A stretch of DNA of 64,000 nt, from contig NZ_LIQZ01000070.1 in the NCBI RefSeq assembly GCF_001418655.1, positions 44,811-108,810 on the forward strand. Direction: 5' to 3'. This stretch comes from Streptomyces phaeochromogenes (GTDB taxonomy: Bacteria; Actinomycetota; Actinomycetes; Streptomycetales; Streptomycetaceae). Shown one piece after another: positions 19,248 to 28,052 of this stretch. Both the position numbers and the translations under genes were made by a program. The notes under the pieces were generated by a model that had not been told where the DNA came from, made no database searches, and worked only from the letters and a program-made list of their open reading frames with translations. Position 1 is the stretch's first letter. Each line of letters begins with the position of its first letter.

Positions 19248-19922
19248 GTGGCAGAGGCGGAGCGGATCATCGGTACGCCGGATATCCCGGAGGCGGCTGG
19301 CGCCGAGCCGGAGCAGACCGACCAGAGCGCGGCGGCGGGCGAGCGGTCCGATGCCCAGGGGGCGCAGGACCCGGCCGGGAGCCAGGGCTCCGACTCCGGT
19401 TCCGAGGCGGCGGCGGCCCCGGCCGAGCCCTCCAGGGGCAAGCGCCGGATCGCCGTGCTGTTCACGGTCGCCGTCCTCGCGTACGCGCTGGACCTGATCA
19501 GCAAGATGATCGTGGTCGCGAAGCTGGAGCACCACGAGCCGATCGAGATCATCGGGGACTGGCTGAGGTTCGAGGCGATCCGCAACGCGGGCGCGGCCTT
19601 CGGCATCGGCGAGGCCTTCACCGTCATCTTCACGGTGATCGCCGCGGCCGTGATCGTGGTGATCGCCCGGCTCGCCCGCAAGCTCTACAGCCTTCCCTGG
19701 GCGATCGCGCTCGGCCTGCTGCTCGGAGGTGCGCTCGGCAACCTCACCGACCGGATCTTCCGTGCGCCGGGCGTCTTCGAGGGTGCGGTCGTCGACTTCA
19801 TCGCGCCCAAGCACTTCGCGGTCTTCAACCTCGCCGACTCCGCGATCGTCTGCGGCGGCATCCTGATCGTGCTGCTGTCCTTCCGCGGGCTCGACCCGGA
19901 CGGCACCGTCCACAAGGACTGA
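19248..19922 (+). CDS. lspA: LspA, lipoprotein signal peptidase
   Basis: Membrane aspartyl protease (signal peptidase II) that cleaves signal peptides of diacylglyceryl-modified prolipoproteins; it acts after Lgt, encoded at 60764. 224 residues from the GTG at 19248 (TTGAGGGACTCAC upstream). A hydrophilic, acidic N-terminal extension of about 65 residues ([18 protein letters not shown]) precedes the four-helix core. Catalytic motifs are visible: [19 protein letters not shown] with one catalytic Asp, and [12 protein letters not shown] with the other. rluD follows after 126 bases that contain a loose GGGCCGCC/GGCGGCCC inverted repeat (19923-19976), perhaps a weak terminator. Confidence 0.93.
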   Translation: MAEAERIIGTPDIPEAAGAEPEQTDQSAAAGERSDAQGAQDPAGSQGSDSGSEAAAAPAEPSRGKRRIAVLFTVAVLAYALDLISKMIVVAKLEHHEPIEIIGDWLRFEAIRNAGAAFGIGEAFTVIFTVIAAAVIVVIARLARKLYSLPWAIALGLLLGGALGNLTDRIFRAPGVFEGAVVDFIAPKHFAVFNLADSAIVCGGILIVLLSFRGLDPDGTVHKD

Positions 19923-20048
19923 GGGCCGCCAAGGGCCGAGGGTTGAGGGCCGAGGACTGAGGTTTGAGGGCGGCCCACGGGCTCGCCTGCGGGCACTGTT
20001 GTTCGGGCTCTGGTCAGGGGTGTCGGACCTGTCCGGCATACTCGACGG

Positions 20049-20993
20049 GTGAGCACCAGTCCCGAGATCCGTACCCTGCCCGTGCCCGACGGCCTGGAGG
20101 GCGAGCGTGTCGACGCCGCCATCTCCCGCATGTTCGGCTTCTCCCGCACGAAGGCCGCCGAGCTTGCCGCGGCGGGGAAGGTCACGGTCGACGGCTCGGT
20201 GGTCGGGAAGTCCGAGCGGGTGCACGGCGGCGCCTGGCTGGAGGTCGAGATGCCGCAGGCGCCCGCGCCCGTGCAGATCGTCGCCGAGCCCGTCGAGGGC
20301 ATGGAGATCGTGCACGACGACGACGACGTGGTCGTGATCGTCAAGCCGGTCGGTGTCGCCGCGCATCCCAGCCCCGGCTGGTCGGGTCCGACCGTCATCG
20401 GCGGGCTCGCCGCCGCCGGGTACCGGATCTCGACCTCGGGCGCCGCGGAGCGCCAGGGCATCGTGCACCGCCTGGACGTGGGCACCTCGGGCCTGATGGT
20501 GGTCGCCAAGTCGGAGTACGCGTACACGTCGCTGAAGCGCCAGTTCAAGGAGCGCACGGTCGACAAGCGCTACCACGCGCTCGTCCAGGGCCACCCGGAC
20601 CCGACCAGCGGCACCATCGACGCCCCCATCGGCCGGCACCCGAACCACGACTACAAGTGGGCGGTCACGGCCGAGGGCAAGCCCTCCGTGACGCACTACG
20701 ACCTGATCGAGGCGTTCCGCGCGGCCTCGCTGCTCGACATCAAGCTGGAGACCGGCCGCACGCACCAGATCCGCGTCCACATGTCGGCCCACCGGCACCC
20801 CTGCGTCGGCGACCTGACGTACGGCGCGGACCCCACGCTCGCCAAGCGGCTCGGGCTCACCCGGCAGTGGCTGCAGGCCGTGAAGCTCGGCTTCGAGCAC
20901 CCCGGGGACGGCCAGTGGGTCGAGTTCGAGAGCGGCTACGCGGAGGACCTGCAGAAGGCGCTGGACCGCGTCCGGGAGGAAAGCTACGCATGA
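20049..20993 (+). CDS. rluD: RluA/RluD family pseudouridine synthase
   Basis: RNA pseudouridine synthase with an N-terminal S4 RNA-binding domain (about residues 15-75: [20 protein letters not shown]) and a catalytic RluA domain. The catalytic aspartate is in [18 protein letters not shown]. Other conserved pieces are [26 protein letters not shown], and [19 protein letters not shown]. 314 residues, the usual size for RluD, which modifies helix 69 of 23S rRNA; the exact target is not determined by sequence. The GTG start gives [20 protein letters not shown]. The stop overlaps the next gene (ATGA). lspA-rluD adjacency is common in bacteria. Confidence 0.92.
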   Translation: MSTSPEIRTLPVPDGLEGERVDAAISRMFGFSRTKAAELAAAGKVTVDGSVVGKSERVHGGAWLEVEMPQAPAPVQIVAEPVEGMEIVHDDDDVVVIVKPVGVAAHPSPGWSGPTVIGGLAAAGYRISTSGAAERQGIVHRLDVGTSGLMVVAKSEYAYTSLKRQFKERTVDKRYHALVQGHPDPTSGTIDAPIGRHPNHDYKWAVTAEGKPSVTHYDLIEAFRAASLLDIKLETGRTHQIRVHMSAHRHPCVGDLTYGADPTLAKRLGLTRQWLQAVKLGFEHPGDGQWVEFESGYAEDLQKALDRVREESYA

Positions 20994-21460
20994 GCCCGTC
21001 GTCCTACGTGGTGCGTGTGGCCGAGGACCCCGCCGACCGTGAGGCCTGCTTCGCGGTGCGCAAGGAGGTCTTCGTCGTCGAACAGGGAGTCCCTGAGGAC
21101 ATCGAGTACGACGCGTACGACGCCGATGCCCTGCATGTGGTCGCCGTGCGCGAGGACGGGCTGCCGTTCGGCGCGGGGCGGCTGCTGTACGGCGAGGTGG
21201 CAGCCGCCAAGACGGGCGGTGAGCCCGGTGTCGGGTCCCTGGGGCGGCTCGCCGTGCTCAAGGCCGCGCGTGGGCTCGGTGTCGGGGTCGCGCTCGTGCG
21301 GGGCATCGAGGACGCGGCACGCGCGCGGGGGCTGACGGCGGTGGATCTGCACGCGCAGACGCATGCGGTCGGGTTTTATGAGCGGCTGGGGTATGTGGCC
21401 TACGGGCCGGAGTTTCTCGATGCGGGGATCGCGCATCTGGCGATGCGGCGAGAGCTCTAG
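20990..21460 (+). CDS. GNAT family N-acetyltransferase (ElaA/YjcF-like)
   Basis: 156-residue single-domain GNAT acetyltransferase. The ATG at 20990 overlaps the rluD stop (ATGA). The acetyl-CoA-binding motif A appears as [20 protein letters not shown] (R-x-x-G-x-G/A type), with the typical late segments [16 protein letters not shown] and [10 protein letters not shown]. The N-terminus ([19 protein letters not shown]) matches the ElaA/YjcF branch, whose substrates are mostly unknown. Translational coupling to rluD suggests co-expression, not necessarily a shared pathway. Confidence 0.85.
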   Translation: MSPSSYVVRVAEDPADREACFAVRKEVFVVEQGVPEDIEYDAYDADALHVVAVREDGLPFGAGRLLYGEVAAAKTGGEPGVGSLGRLAVLKAARGLGVGVALVRGIEDAARARGLTAVDLHAQTHAVGFYERLGYVAYGPEFLDAGIAHLAMRREL

Positions 21461-21512
21461 GGCGGCTGGGGTTCCGGTCGGCATTCTGGCTGCGGGCCGG
21501 TGAGGGCTGGTC

Positions 21513-21629
21513 GCGCCGTTCCCCGCGCCCCTAAAGGATTGCGCCGTTCCCCGCGCCCCTAGAAGATTGCGCCGTTCCCCGCGCCCCCAAAAGACTGCGC
21601 CGTTCCCCGCGCCCCTTGAGGGGGCGCGG
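21513..21629 (+). repeat. Four-copy 28-bp tandem array of the GTTCCCCGCGCCCC element
   Basis: Units start at 21513, 21541, 21569 and 21597, each beginning GCGCCGTTCCCCGCGCCCC, with the tail varying (TAAAGGATT, TAGAAGATT, CAAAAGACT). Only the last copy is followed by the complementary arm GGGGGCGCGG, which would close a hairpin with CCGCGCCCC and could act as a terminator after the acetyltransferase. Related copies occur at 23397 and 35796-36037 and a degenerate one near 55073-55110. Confidence 0.9.
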
Positions 21630-21698
21630 CTGGGGTTCAGTGGCACGCTTGGGGTCTGGTTGTTTTTGATCTTCTAGACCCAGTCCGGAGTGCTGACC

Positions 21699-23285
21699 GT
21701 GGATCAGTTGGCCCTGTTGTTCGTGATGTTGCTCGGGGCTGTGCTGAGCGTCCCGTTGGGGGACCGGCTCGGGCTTCCGTCCCCGGTGCTGATGACGCTG
21801 CTCGGAATCGCGCTGGCCGTCCTCGATTTCGTACCGAACGTGGATATTCCGCCCGAGCTGATCCTGCCCGCGTTGCTGCCGCCGCTGCTGTATGCCGCCG
21901 TACGGCGTACCTCCTGGCGGCAGTTCACGGCCAACAAACGGCCGATCTTCCTGCTTGCCGTGGCGCTGGTGTTCGTCACCACCGCCGTGGTGGCCGTGGT
22001 CGCCCACGCGATCGTGCCCGGGCTGCCGATCGCCGCCGCCGTGGCGCTCGGTGCGCTGGTGGCGCCGCCCGACCCGGTCGCGGCGACCGCCGTCGCGGGC
22101 AAGCTGGGGCTGCCGCGCCGGCTGGTGTCGATTCTGGAGGGCGAGGGGCTGTTCAACGACGTGACGGCCATCGTGCTCTACCACGTCGCCATCGCCGCCG
22201 CGGTCAGCGGCACCTTCTCGCTGCCGAGTGCCGCGCTCGACTTCCTGCTCTCCGCAGTCGTCGCCGTGGCGATGGGTTTCGGGCTCGGATGGGGCACCAA
22301 CCGGCTGATGGACTACCTCGGCGACCCGACGCTGCAGATCGGGCTGACCCTGATCGTGCCGTACGCCTCGTACGTGCTGGCCGAGGAGCTGCACGGGTCC
22401 GGGGTGCTGGCGGTGCTCACCACGGCGTTGTTCCTGGCGGAGTACGCGAACGACGCCGACGACGTGATGACGAGGCTGGCCGGGCACACGTTCTGGGACA
22501 TCGTCGACACGTTGGTCACCGGGGTGGCGTTCGGGCTCATCGGGCTCGAACTGCACAACGCGATCAGGACGGCGTCCGGGCGGTGGGAGGAGATGCTCGG
22601 GTGGGCCGCCGCGATCGTGGGCGTCGTCGTGTTCGTACGGCTGGCGTATCTGCTGCCCGCGACCTGGCTGACGAAGCGGCTGCACGCGAAGCGGGACCAC
22701 GACGAGGACATTCCGACGAGCTGGCGGGAGACCGTCGTCATGTGGTGGGCCGGGATGCGCGGAGTGGCCTCCGTCGCGCTCGCGCTGGCCATTCCGCTGG
22801 AGACGGACAGCGGGGCGCCGTTTCCCGACCGGGACGAGATGGTGTTCATCGCGTTCGGCGTGATCATGGCGACGCTCGTGGTGCAGGGGCTGAGTCTGCC
22901 GTGGCTGGTCCGGAAGCTGGACGTGCGGGCCGATACGGACCGGGAGCAGGAGTTCGAGAAGGCGTTGGCCCTGCGGGCGGCGAAGGCGGCGAAGCGGCGG
23001 CTGCGGGAGATCGAGGCGGTCGAGGAGCTGCCGGACGAGCTGTCCGAGCAGTTGTTGCGGCGGGCCTTCGACATCGGGTTCCGGATCAGTCCCGACATGG
23101 GGGAGGACGAGCGGCGGGAGGGGCACGAGCATCGGGTGCGGCGGATCAAGCGGGTGCGGCGGATTCAGGGGGAGATGTTGTCCGCGGCTCGGCATGAGGT
23201 GTTGGCCGCGCGTAGTGAGGCCGGGGCCGATCCTGAGGTGGTGGATCGGGTGTTGCGGCATTTGGATGTGCGGAGTCTTCGGTGA
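21699..23285 (+). CDS. CPA1-type Na+(K+)/H+ antiporter
   Basis: Polytopic monovalent cation/proton antiporter, about 528 residues with roughly 12 membrane segments and a cytoplasmic, charged C-terminal tail of about 110 residues (EKALALRAAKAAKRRLREIE). Signature pieces are LGALVAPPDPVAATAVAGKL, the transport-site region EGEGLFNDVTAIVLYHVA, and WAGMRGVASVALALAIPLE. The GTG at 21699 is preferred because GGAG at 21687-21690 sits 8 bases upstream; a GTG at 21690 would add three residues. It sits alone, and convergent with the mechanosensitive channel gene. The cation is not predictable; the role is pH and salt homeostasis. Confidence 0.87.
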   Translation: MDQLALLFVMLLGAVLSVPLGDRLGLPSPVLMTLLGIALAVLDFVPNVDIPPELILPALLPPLLYAAVRRTSWRQFTANKRPIFLLAVALVFVTTAVVAVVAHAIVPGLPIAAAVALGALVAPPDPVAATAVAGKLGLPRRLVSILEGEGLFNDVTAIVLYHVAIAAAVSGTFSLPSAALDFLLSAVVAVAMGFGLGWGTNRLMDYLGDPTLQIGLTLIVPYASYVLAEELHGSGVLAVLTTALFLAEYANDADDVMTRLAGHTFWDIVDTLVTGVAFGLIGLELHNAIRTASGRWEEMLGWAAAIVGVVVFVRLAYLLPATWLTKRLHAKRDHDEDIPTSWRETVVMWWAGMRGVASVALALAIPLETDSGAPFPDRDEMVFIAFGVIMATLVVQGLSLPWLVRKLDVRADTDREQEFEKALALRAAKAAKRRLREIEAVEELPDELSEQLLRRAFDIGFRISPDMGEDERREGHEHRVRRIKRVRRIQGEMLSAARHEVLAARSEAGADPEVVDRVLRHLDVRSLR

Positions 23286-23394
23286 ATTTTTTTGGGGCTT
23301 TCCCGCCCGCTCCGCCCGTTTCAACCTTGCCTACACGGTGGGGGTTTCCTATGGCTCGTGTCCGTAGGAGGGTGTGCGTTCGCTGTTGTTGAGC

Positions 23395-23424
23395 GCGCCG
23401 TTCCCCGCGCCCCTTTGGGGCGCG
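23395..23424. terminator. Single complete copy of the GTTCCCCGCGCCCC repeat acting as hairpin between convergent genes
   Basis: GCGCCGTTCC is followed by CGCGCCCC (23406-23413), loop TTT and GGGGCGCG (23417-23424), a perfect 8-bp stem. It lies between two gene ends (antiporter on plus, MscS-like on minus), so a bidirectional terminator role is likely. Confidence 0.65.
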
Positions 23425-23441
23425 TCTCTGTGCGGCTTCTC

Positions 23442-24563
23442 TTAGCCTCGGCCCGTTCTCGGTGGTTCCACCGCTCGGCCTCGGGTTGTCCTCGGGGGGC
23501 GGGCGTCGTTGCCGTTGGGGTGGGAGTTCGGTGGGAGGACCGCGTCGGCCGTGTTGACGCGGGGCAGGGCGTAGGGGTGGTGGGCGGTCAGCCAGCGGAT
23601 CATCTGTTCGCGGACGGTGACGCGGACCGTCCAGATGTCGTCGGCGTCCTTCGCGGTGGCCAGGGCGCGCACCTCGATGGTGTTGGGGGTGGTGTCGGTG
23701 ACGGCGAGGCCGTAGTCGCGGCCGTCCCAGGCGGGGCACTCGCGGAGGATGTCCCGGAGCTTGTCGCGCATCTCCTCGACGGGCGCGCTGTGGTCCACGT
23801 GGAAGAAGACCGTGCCGGTCATCTGCACGCCGCCGCGGGACCAGTTCTCGAACGGCTGGGACGTGAAGTACGAGACCGGCATGGTGATCCGGCGCTCGTC
23901 CCAGGTGCGGACGGTCAGGAAGGTCAGGGTGATCTCGTCGACCGTGCCCCACTCGCCGTCCACCACGACCGTGTCACCGATGCGCACCATGTCGCCGAAG
24001 GCGATCTGCAGCCCGGCGAACATGTTGCTGAGCGTGGACTGCGCGGCCACACCGGCGACGATGCCGAGGATGCCGGCCGAGGCGAGCAGCGAGGCACCGG
24101 CCGCGCGCATCGCGGGGAACGTCAGCAGCATCGCGGCGACCGCCATCACACCGACGATCGCCGACACCACCCGCTGGATCAGCGTCACCTGCGTACGGAC
24201 TCGGCGGACCCGGGCCGGATCGCGGTGGGCGTTGGCGTAGCGGGAGTACGAGGAATCGACGATCGCCGTCGCGATACGGACCACGAGCCAGGCCGTGGAG
24301 CCGATGAGGACCAGCGTCAGGATCTGGCCGATTGCGGCGGAGTGGTCGAGGGCGATCTCGGCCTGGTCGTAGGACCCTCTCAGCAGCGCCGTGCACATCA
24401 CCACCTGCAGTGGCAGGCGGCAGCGACGCAGCAGGCCCCACAGAGGGACCCCCTGGTGGCGTTGGTCGGCACGCTTCAGCAACAGGTCGGCGATCCAGCC
24501 GACCAGCAGCGTCAGTACGAGCGAGCCGCCGACGACGATCAGCGGGCGCAGCACGTTCTCCAT
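23442..24563 (-). CDS. MscS-family mechanosensitive ion channel
   Basis: Small-conductance mechanosensitive channel homologue, about 373 residues from the ATG at 24563 (MENVLRPLIVVGGSL). About four to five N-terminal membrane segments are followed by the pore-lining helix region (AGILGIVAGVAAQSTLSN, with FAGLQIAF) and the MscS beta domain, which begins DMVRIGDTVVVDGEWGTVDE. PVSYFTSQPFENWSR is the conserved end of that domain. The C-terminal 40 residues are disordered. Channels of this family open on hypo-osmotic shock to release solutes. It is transcribed alone on the minus strand. Confidence 0.88.
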   Translation of the reverse strand: MENVLRPLIVVGGSLVLTLLVGWIADLLLKRADQRHQGVPLWGLLRRCRLPLQVVMCTALLRGSYDQAEIALDHSAAIGQILTLVLIGSTAWLVVRIATAIVDSSYSRYANAHRDPARVRRVRTQVTLIQRVVSAIVGVMAVAAMLLTFPAMRAAGASLLASAGILGIVAGVAAQSTLSNMFAGLQIAFGDMVRIGDTVVVDGEWGTVDEITLTFLTVRTWDERRITMPVSYFTSQPFENWSRGGVQMTGTVFFHVDHSAPVEEMRDKLRDILRECPAWDGRDYGLAVTDTTPNTIEVRALATAKDADDIWTVRVTVREQMIRWLTAHHPYALPRVNTADAVLPPNSHPNGNDARPPRTTRGRAVEPPRTGRG

Positions 24564-24684
24564 GCCCTCGACCGTAACCGGACAGGGGCCGTCATGAACA
24601 TGTGGTCTCGGCCCCATCGTCCGTAGCCATCACCCGGTCCCGCCCGGCCCGGGCATTGTCGGTCGCGGCTGGCACCATGGGCTC

Positions 24685-25254
24685 ATGAACATCATGCTCT
24701 TCCATTCGACCTACGGGCTGCGGCCCGCGGTGCGTGACGCGGCGGACCGGCTGCGCGCGGCGGGACACGAGGTGTGGACGCCCGATCTCTTCGAGGGGCG
24801 CACCTTCGAGACCGTCGAGGAGGGCAGGGCCTTCAAGGACGAGCTCGGCAAGGAGGAGCTGCTGAAGCGCGCGATCCTGGCCGCGGCTCCGTACTCGGAC
24901 CGGGGGATCGTGTACGCGGGGTTCTCGCTCGGCGCGGCGACCGCCCAGACCCTCGCGCTCGGCGACAGCAAGGCCCGCGGGCTGCTGCTCCTGCACGGCA
25001 CGTCCGACATCGCGCCGAACGCCTCGGTGGACGACCTGCCGGTCCAGCTGCACGTCGCGGAGCCGGACGCCTTCGAGCCCGACGACTGGCTGAGCGCCTG
25101 GTATCTCCAGATGGGGAAGGCGGGCGCCGACGTGGAGGTCTACAGATACGCGGGGGCCGGGCACCTCTACACCGACCCCGGTCTGCCGGACTACGACAAG
25201 GAGGCCGCCGAGGCCACCTGGCAGGTGGCGCTCGGCTTCCTCGACAGCCTGTAG
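24685..25254 (+). CDS. Dienelactone hydrolase family alpha/beta hydrolase
   Basis: 189-residue alpha/beta hydrolase of the dienelactone hydrolase type, cytoplasmic. It begins MNIMLFHSTYGLRPAVRD; GHEVWTPDLFEGRTF is the conserved second strand. The nucleophile elbow reads GFSLGAATAQ, with Ser where classical dienelactone hydrolases have Cys. The acid (DDW region) and histidine (GAGHLYTDPGLPDYD) follow in order. The HLYTDP tail is shared with many actinobacterial members of unknown substrate. It is flanked by a divergent MscS-like gene and convergent phoD. Confidence 0.85.
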   Translation: MNIMLFHSTYGLRPAVRDAADRLRAAGHEVWTPDLFEGRTFETVEEGRAFKDELGKEELLKRAILAAAPYSDRGIVYAGFSLGAATAQTLALGDSKARGLLLLHGTSDIAPNASVDDLPVQLHVAEPDAFEPDDWLSAWYLQMGKAGADVEVYRYAGAGHLYTDPGLPDYDKEAAEATWQVALGFLDSL

Positions 25255-25282
25255 CCCCGGCGAGGGACTTCATCCCGTCGGC

Positions 25283-25380
25283 GACGGACTCCGCCCCATG
25301 GGTGCCGGACTCCGTCCCGTCCGTGACGGACTCTGTTCCGTCCGTGCCGGACCCCGTTCCGTCCGTGCCGGATCAGACCG
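25283..25380. repeat. 21-bp tandem repeat, four to five units
   Basis: Units start at 25283, 25304, 25325 and 25346, with a partial fifth at 25367. The consensus is roughly GNCGGACTCCGTTCCGTCCGT. It fills the gap between the ends of the hydrolase gene and phoD. Internal short palindromes such as GTCCGT-G-ACGGAC could fold. The period is a multiple of three, and two frames read as 7-residue repeats, but no start codon or gene context supports translation. Confidence 0.85.
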
Positions 25381-27031
25381 GGTCGTACACCCGCTCCACC
25401 TTCTGCGTGCCGCTGCGCGTGCGGTACGAACGGGCCCAGGACGTCGTCGCGTTCGCGGACGTGCGGCTGGACAGCACGTAGTAGTCCATCTGCGCCCGCT
25501 CGGCCGTGAGGTCAAGGACGCCGTAGCCGTGGCGGTCCGTGTCGACCCAGTGGACGTGCCGGTTGGCGGCCCGGATCAGCGGTGAGGCCAGGGCGGAGAC
25601 CGTGCCCTCCGGGACCTTGACCAGGTCGTCGAGGTTGTCGGAGGTCACCGACGTGACGACGAACTCGGTGGCGGCGGACGCCGACAGCGGATACGTACCG
25701 GCGTTGTACGGCACGTCGTTGGCCCAGGCCATGTGGATGTCGCCGGTGAGGAAGACCGTGTTGCGGATCGCGTTGTCCCGCAGGTGCGTGAGCAGTTCGC
25801 GGCGGTCGTCGGTGTAGCCGTCCCACTGGTCGGTGTTGAGGGCCAGGCCCTCCTTGGGCAGGCCGAGCAGCTCGGCGAGCGGTTTCAGGAGCTCGGCGGA
25901 GAGGGAGCCGAGGGCGAAGGGCGCGATCATGACGGAGTTGCCGACCAGCCGCCAGCTGGTGTCGGAGGACTTCAGGCCCGCCTTCAGCCAGTCGAGCTGG
26001 GCCCGGCCGGTGAGCGTACGGTTCGGGTCGTCCACCGAGCCGTTGCCGACCTTCACCTGCTGCGAGCGGTACGAGCGCAGGTCGAGCAGCGAGAGATCGG
26101 CCAGCCTGCCGAAGCGCAGCCGCCGGTAGGTGGTCCCCGCGATCGCGGGCCGCACCGGCATCCACTCGAAGTAGGCCTGCTTGGCGGCCGACTGACGGGC
26201 GGACCAGGCGCCCTCCGCGCCCTCGGTGTGGTTCTCGGCACCGCCCGACCAGGTGTCGTTGGCGAATTCGTGGTCGTCCCAGATGGCTATCACCGGGGCC
26301 GCGGCGTGCAGGGACTGGAGGTCGGGGTCGGTCTTGTAACGGCCGTGCCGGGTGCGGTAGTCGGCGAGGGTGACGATCTCGTGCGTGGGGGCGTGCGGGC
26401 GTACGACGGTGTCGCGCGTCCCGTACTCGCCCGTGCCGTACTCGTAGATGTAGTCGCCCAGATGCAGCCAGGCGTCCAGGTCGCCGCGCGCGGCCAGGTG
26501 ACGGTAGGCCGCGAAGTAGCCGGCTTCCCAGTTGGCGCAGGACACCACGCCGAAGCGCATCCCGGCCACGGCCGCGTCATGGGCCGGGGCGGTGCGGGTA
26601 CGGGCGGCCGGTGAGTCTGTTCCGCCGCTGGAGAAGCGGAACCAGTAGGCCGTGGCGGGCTTCAGACCGCGGATGTCGGCCTTGACGGTGTGGTCGGAGG
26701 CGGCGGTCGCGGTGGTGGAGCCCTTCGCGACGACGTTCGTGAACGCCTTGTCCGTGGCCACCGTCCAGCCGACCTCGACATCGGGGCCGAGCCCGGAGCC
26801 GGGTGTCGCCGCGGCCGTGGGTGTCACCCGGGTCCACAGCAGGACGCCGTCCGGCAGCGGGTCTCCGGAGGCGACGCCGTGCAGGAAGGCCGGGGCCTCG
26901 GCGGCGCGGGCCGGCAGGGCGGCGGCGAGTGGGGCTCCGAGCACGGCGGTGGCCGCGGCTGCCTTGACCACCGTACGGCGGCGCGGCGCGGGGGAGTTGG
27001 GACTGGAGAGGGATCTGAGTCGACTGGTCAC
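25373..27031 (-). CDS. phoD: PhoD, Tat-exported alkaline phosphatase D
   Basis: Secreted phosphodiesterase/alkaline phosphatase of the PhoD family, used to obtain phosphate from organic esters. 552 residues from the GTG at 27031. A Tat signal is clear: basic [16 protein letters not shown] followed by ALPARAAEA. The N-terminal PhoD domain has [20 protein letters not shown], and the metallophosphatase core has [34 protein letters not shown] and [13 protein letters not shown], which supply iron/calcium ligands. In Streptomyces phoD is controlled by PhoR-PhoP; only a weak PHO-box-like GTTCGCCC is seen upstream. The stop overlaps the end of the 21-bp repeat array. Confidence 0.94.
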   Translation of the reverse strand: MTSRLRSLSSPNSPAPRRRTVVKAAAATAVLGAPLAAALPARAAEAPAFLHGVASGDPLPDGVLLWTRVTPTAAATPGSGLGPDVEVGWTVATDKAFTNVVAKGSTTATAASDHTVKADIRGLKPATAYWFRFSSGGTDSPAARTRTAPAHDAAVAGMRFGVVSCANWEAGYFAAYRHLAARGDLDAWLHLGDYIYEYGTGEYGTRDTVVRPHAPTHEIVTLADYRTRHGRYKTDPDLQSLHAAAPVIAIWDDHEFANDTWSGGAENHTEGAEGAWSARQSAAKQAYFEWMPVRPAIAGTTYRRLRFGRLADLSLLDLRSYRSQQVKVGNGSVDDPNRTLTGRAQLDWLKAGLKSSDTSWRLVGNSVMIAPFALGSLSAELLKPLAELLGLPKEGLALNTDQWDGYTDDRRELLTHLRDNAIRNTVFLTGDIHMAWANDVPYNAGTYPLSASAATEFVVTSVTSDNLDDLVKVPEGTVSALASPLIRAANRHVHWVDTDRHGYGVLDLTAERAQMDYYVLSSRTSANATTSWARSYRTRSGTQKVERVYDPV

Positions 27032-27082
27032 GGCCGATCAGATTACTGACGGGTAGCGCTTTCGGTAAGGCAGAAGACGTGA

Positions 27083-27117
27083 AAGGCGGGCGAACCCGGA
27101 AGAGTTCGCCCGCCCTT
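27083..27117 (-). terminator. Hairpin between the DsbA-like gene and phoD
   Basis: GGCGGGCGAAC (27085-27095) and GTTCGCCCGCC (27104-27114) form an 11-bp stem. Read on the minus strand, the stem is followed by TTTC. It lies downstream of the DsbA-like gene and upstream of phoD, so it should separate the two transcripts. Confidence 0.7.
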
Positions 27118-27205
27118 ATGCCGCGCGTTACTTGAGCTGCTCGATCCACGCCCTGGGCCGCATGCGTTGCTTGCGCCGCCCGCGTTACTCGGTGACTCCC
27201 GCGTC

Positions 27206-28006
27206 CTACTTGGTGACGCCCGCGTCCTTGAGCGACTTCTCCCAGTCGGCGACCGTGCTCGGGTTCTTGATCACCTTGTCGTTGATCTTGATGGTCGGCG
27301 TCGAGTCGACACCCTTGGCGCTGTCGAAGGTCTTGCTCATCCTCATCGCCCAGGCGTCGTACGTGCCCTTCTCGACGGCGTCCTGGAACTTCTTGTTGCC
27401 CTTCAGCGCGTCCACCGTGTCCGCGACCTTGATCAGGTAGCTGTCCTTGGAGAACTCGTCCGTCGTCTCCTCGGGGTGGTACTTCGTCGAGTACAGCGCG
27501 GTCTTGTAGTCCAGGAACGCGTCGGTGCTCACGTTCAGCGCGGCGCCGAGCGCGCTCAGCGCGTTCTTCGAGCCGTCGCCGCCGAGGTTGCCGTCGAGGA
27601 AGGTGCCCAGGGTGAAGGACAGCTTGTAGTCGCCGTCCGTCATGCCCTTGTTGACGGTCTCGCCGACGGTCTGCTCGAAGGAGGCGCAGGCCGGACAGCG
27701 CGCGTCCTCGTAGAGGTGGATCGTGTTCTTGGTCTTGGAGTCGCCGGCCACGATGGTCGTGCCGTTCGTGCCGCTGGTGTTGGCGGGGGCGACGACCTTC
27801 GCGTCGGCAGCCGCGTCCCACTTGGAGGGCTCGTTGTTCTGTACGACGGCGTAGCCGATGCCACCGGCTATCGCGAGCACCGCGACGATCGAACCGGCGA
27901 CGATGGCCTGCCGCCTGACCTTCTCGCGCTTGGCCTGACGCTCGCGCTCGACGCGCAGCCGCTCACGGGCCGCCGACTTTGCCGCCTGGCTGTTCCTCTT
28001 GCTCAT
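27206..28006 (-). CDS. Membrane-anchored DsbA-like thiol oxidoreductase
   Basis: About 266 residues from the ATG at 28006 (ACGGAGAACACCATC upstream on the minus strand). A basic, helical cytoplasmic N-terminus of about 40 residues (SAARERLRVERERQAKREK) precedes one membrane segment (AIVAGSIVAVLAIAGGIGYA) and an extracytoplasmic thioredoxin-fold DsbA domain. The redox motif CPAC is in YEDARCPACASFEQ, and the cis-Pro loop is in DSTPTIKIN. It should form or reshuffle disulphides in exported proteins. A paralogue with the same layout is at 59784. A polytopic membrane protein gene lies directly upstream (46-base gap), and the two may be co-transcribed. Confidence 0.88.
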   Translation of the reverse strand: MSKRNSQAAKSAARERLRVERERQAKREKVRRQAIVAGSIVAVLAIAGGIGYAVVQNNEPSKWDAAADAKVVAPANTSGTNGTTIVAGDSKTKNTIHLYEDARCPACASFEQTVGETVNKGMTDGDYKLSFTLGTFLDGNLGGDGSKNALSALGAALNVSTDAFLDYKTALYSTKYHPEETTDEFSKDSYLIKVADTVDALKGNKKFQDAVEKGTYDAWAMRMSKTFDSAKGVDSTPTIKINDKVIKNPSTVADWEKSLKDAGVTK

Positions 28007-28052
28007 GATGGTGTTCTCCGTGGTGATGACAGGTGTACGGGGACTGGTGTGC

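Noticed and set aside
21513..21629. CRISPR array
   Set aside because: Units are directly abutting 28-mers with no unique spacers, there are no cas genes nearby, and the same core occurs dispersed elsewhere.
25255..25372. A short coding extension made of 7-residue repeats
   Set aside because: The frame is open in the DNA but has no start codon with a ribosome binding site and is not in frame with the hydrolase gene.
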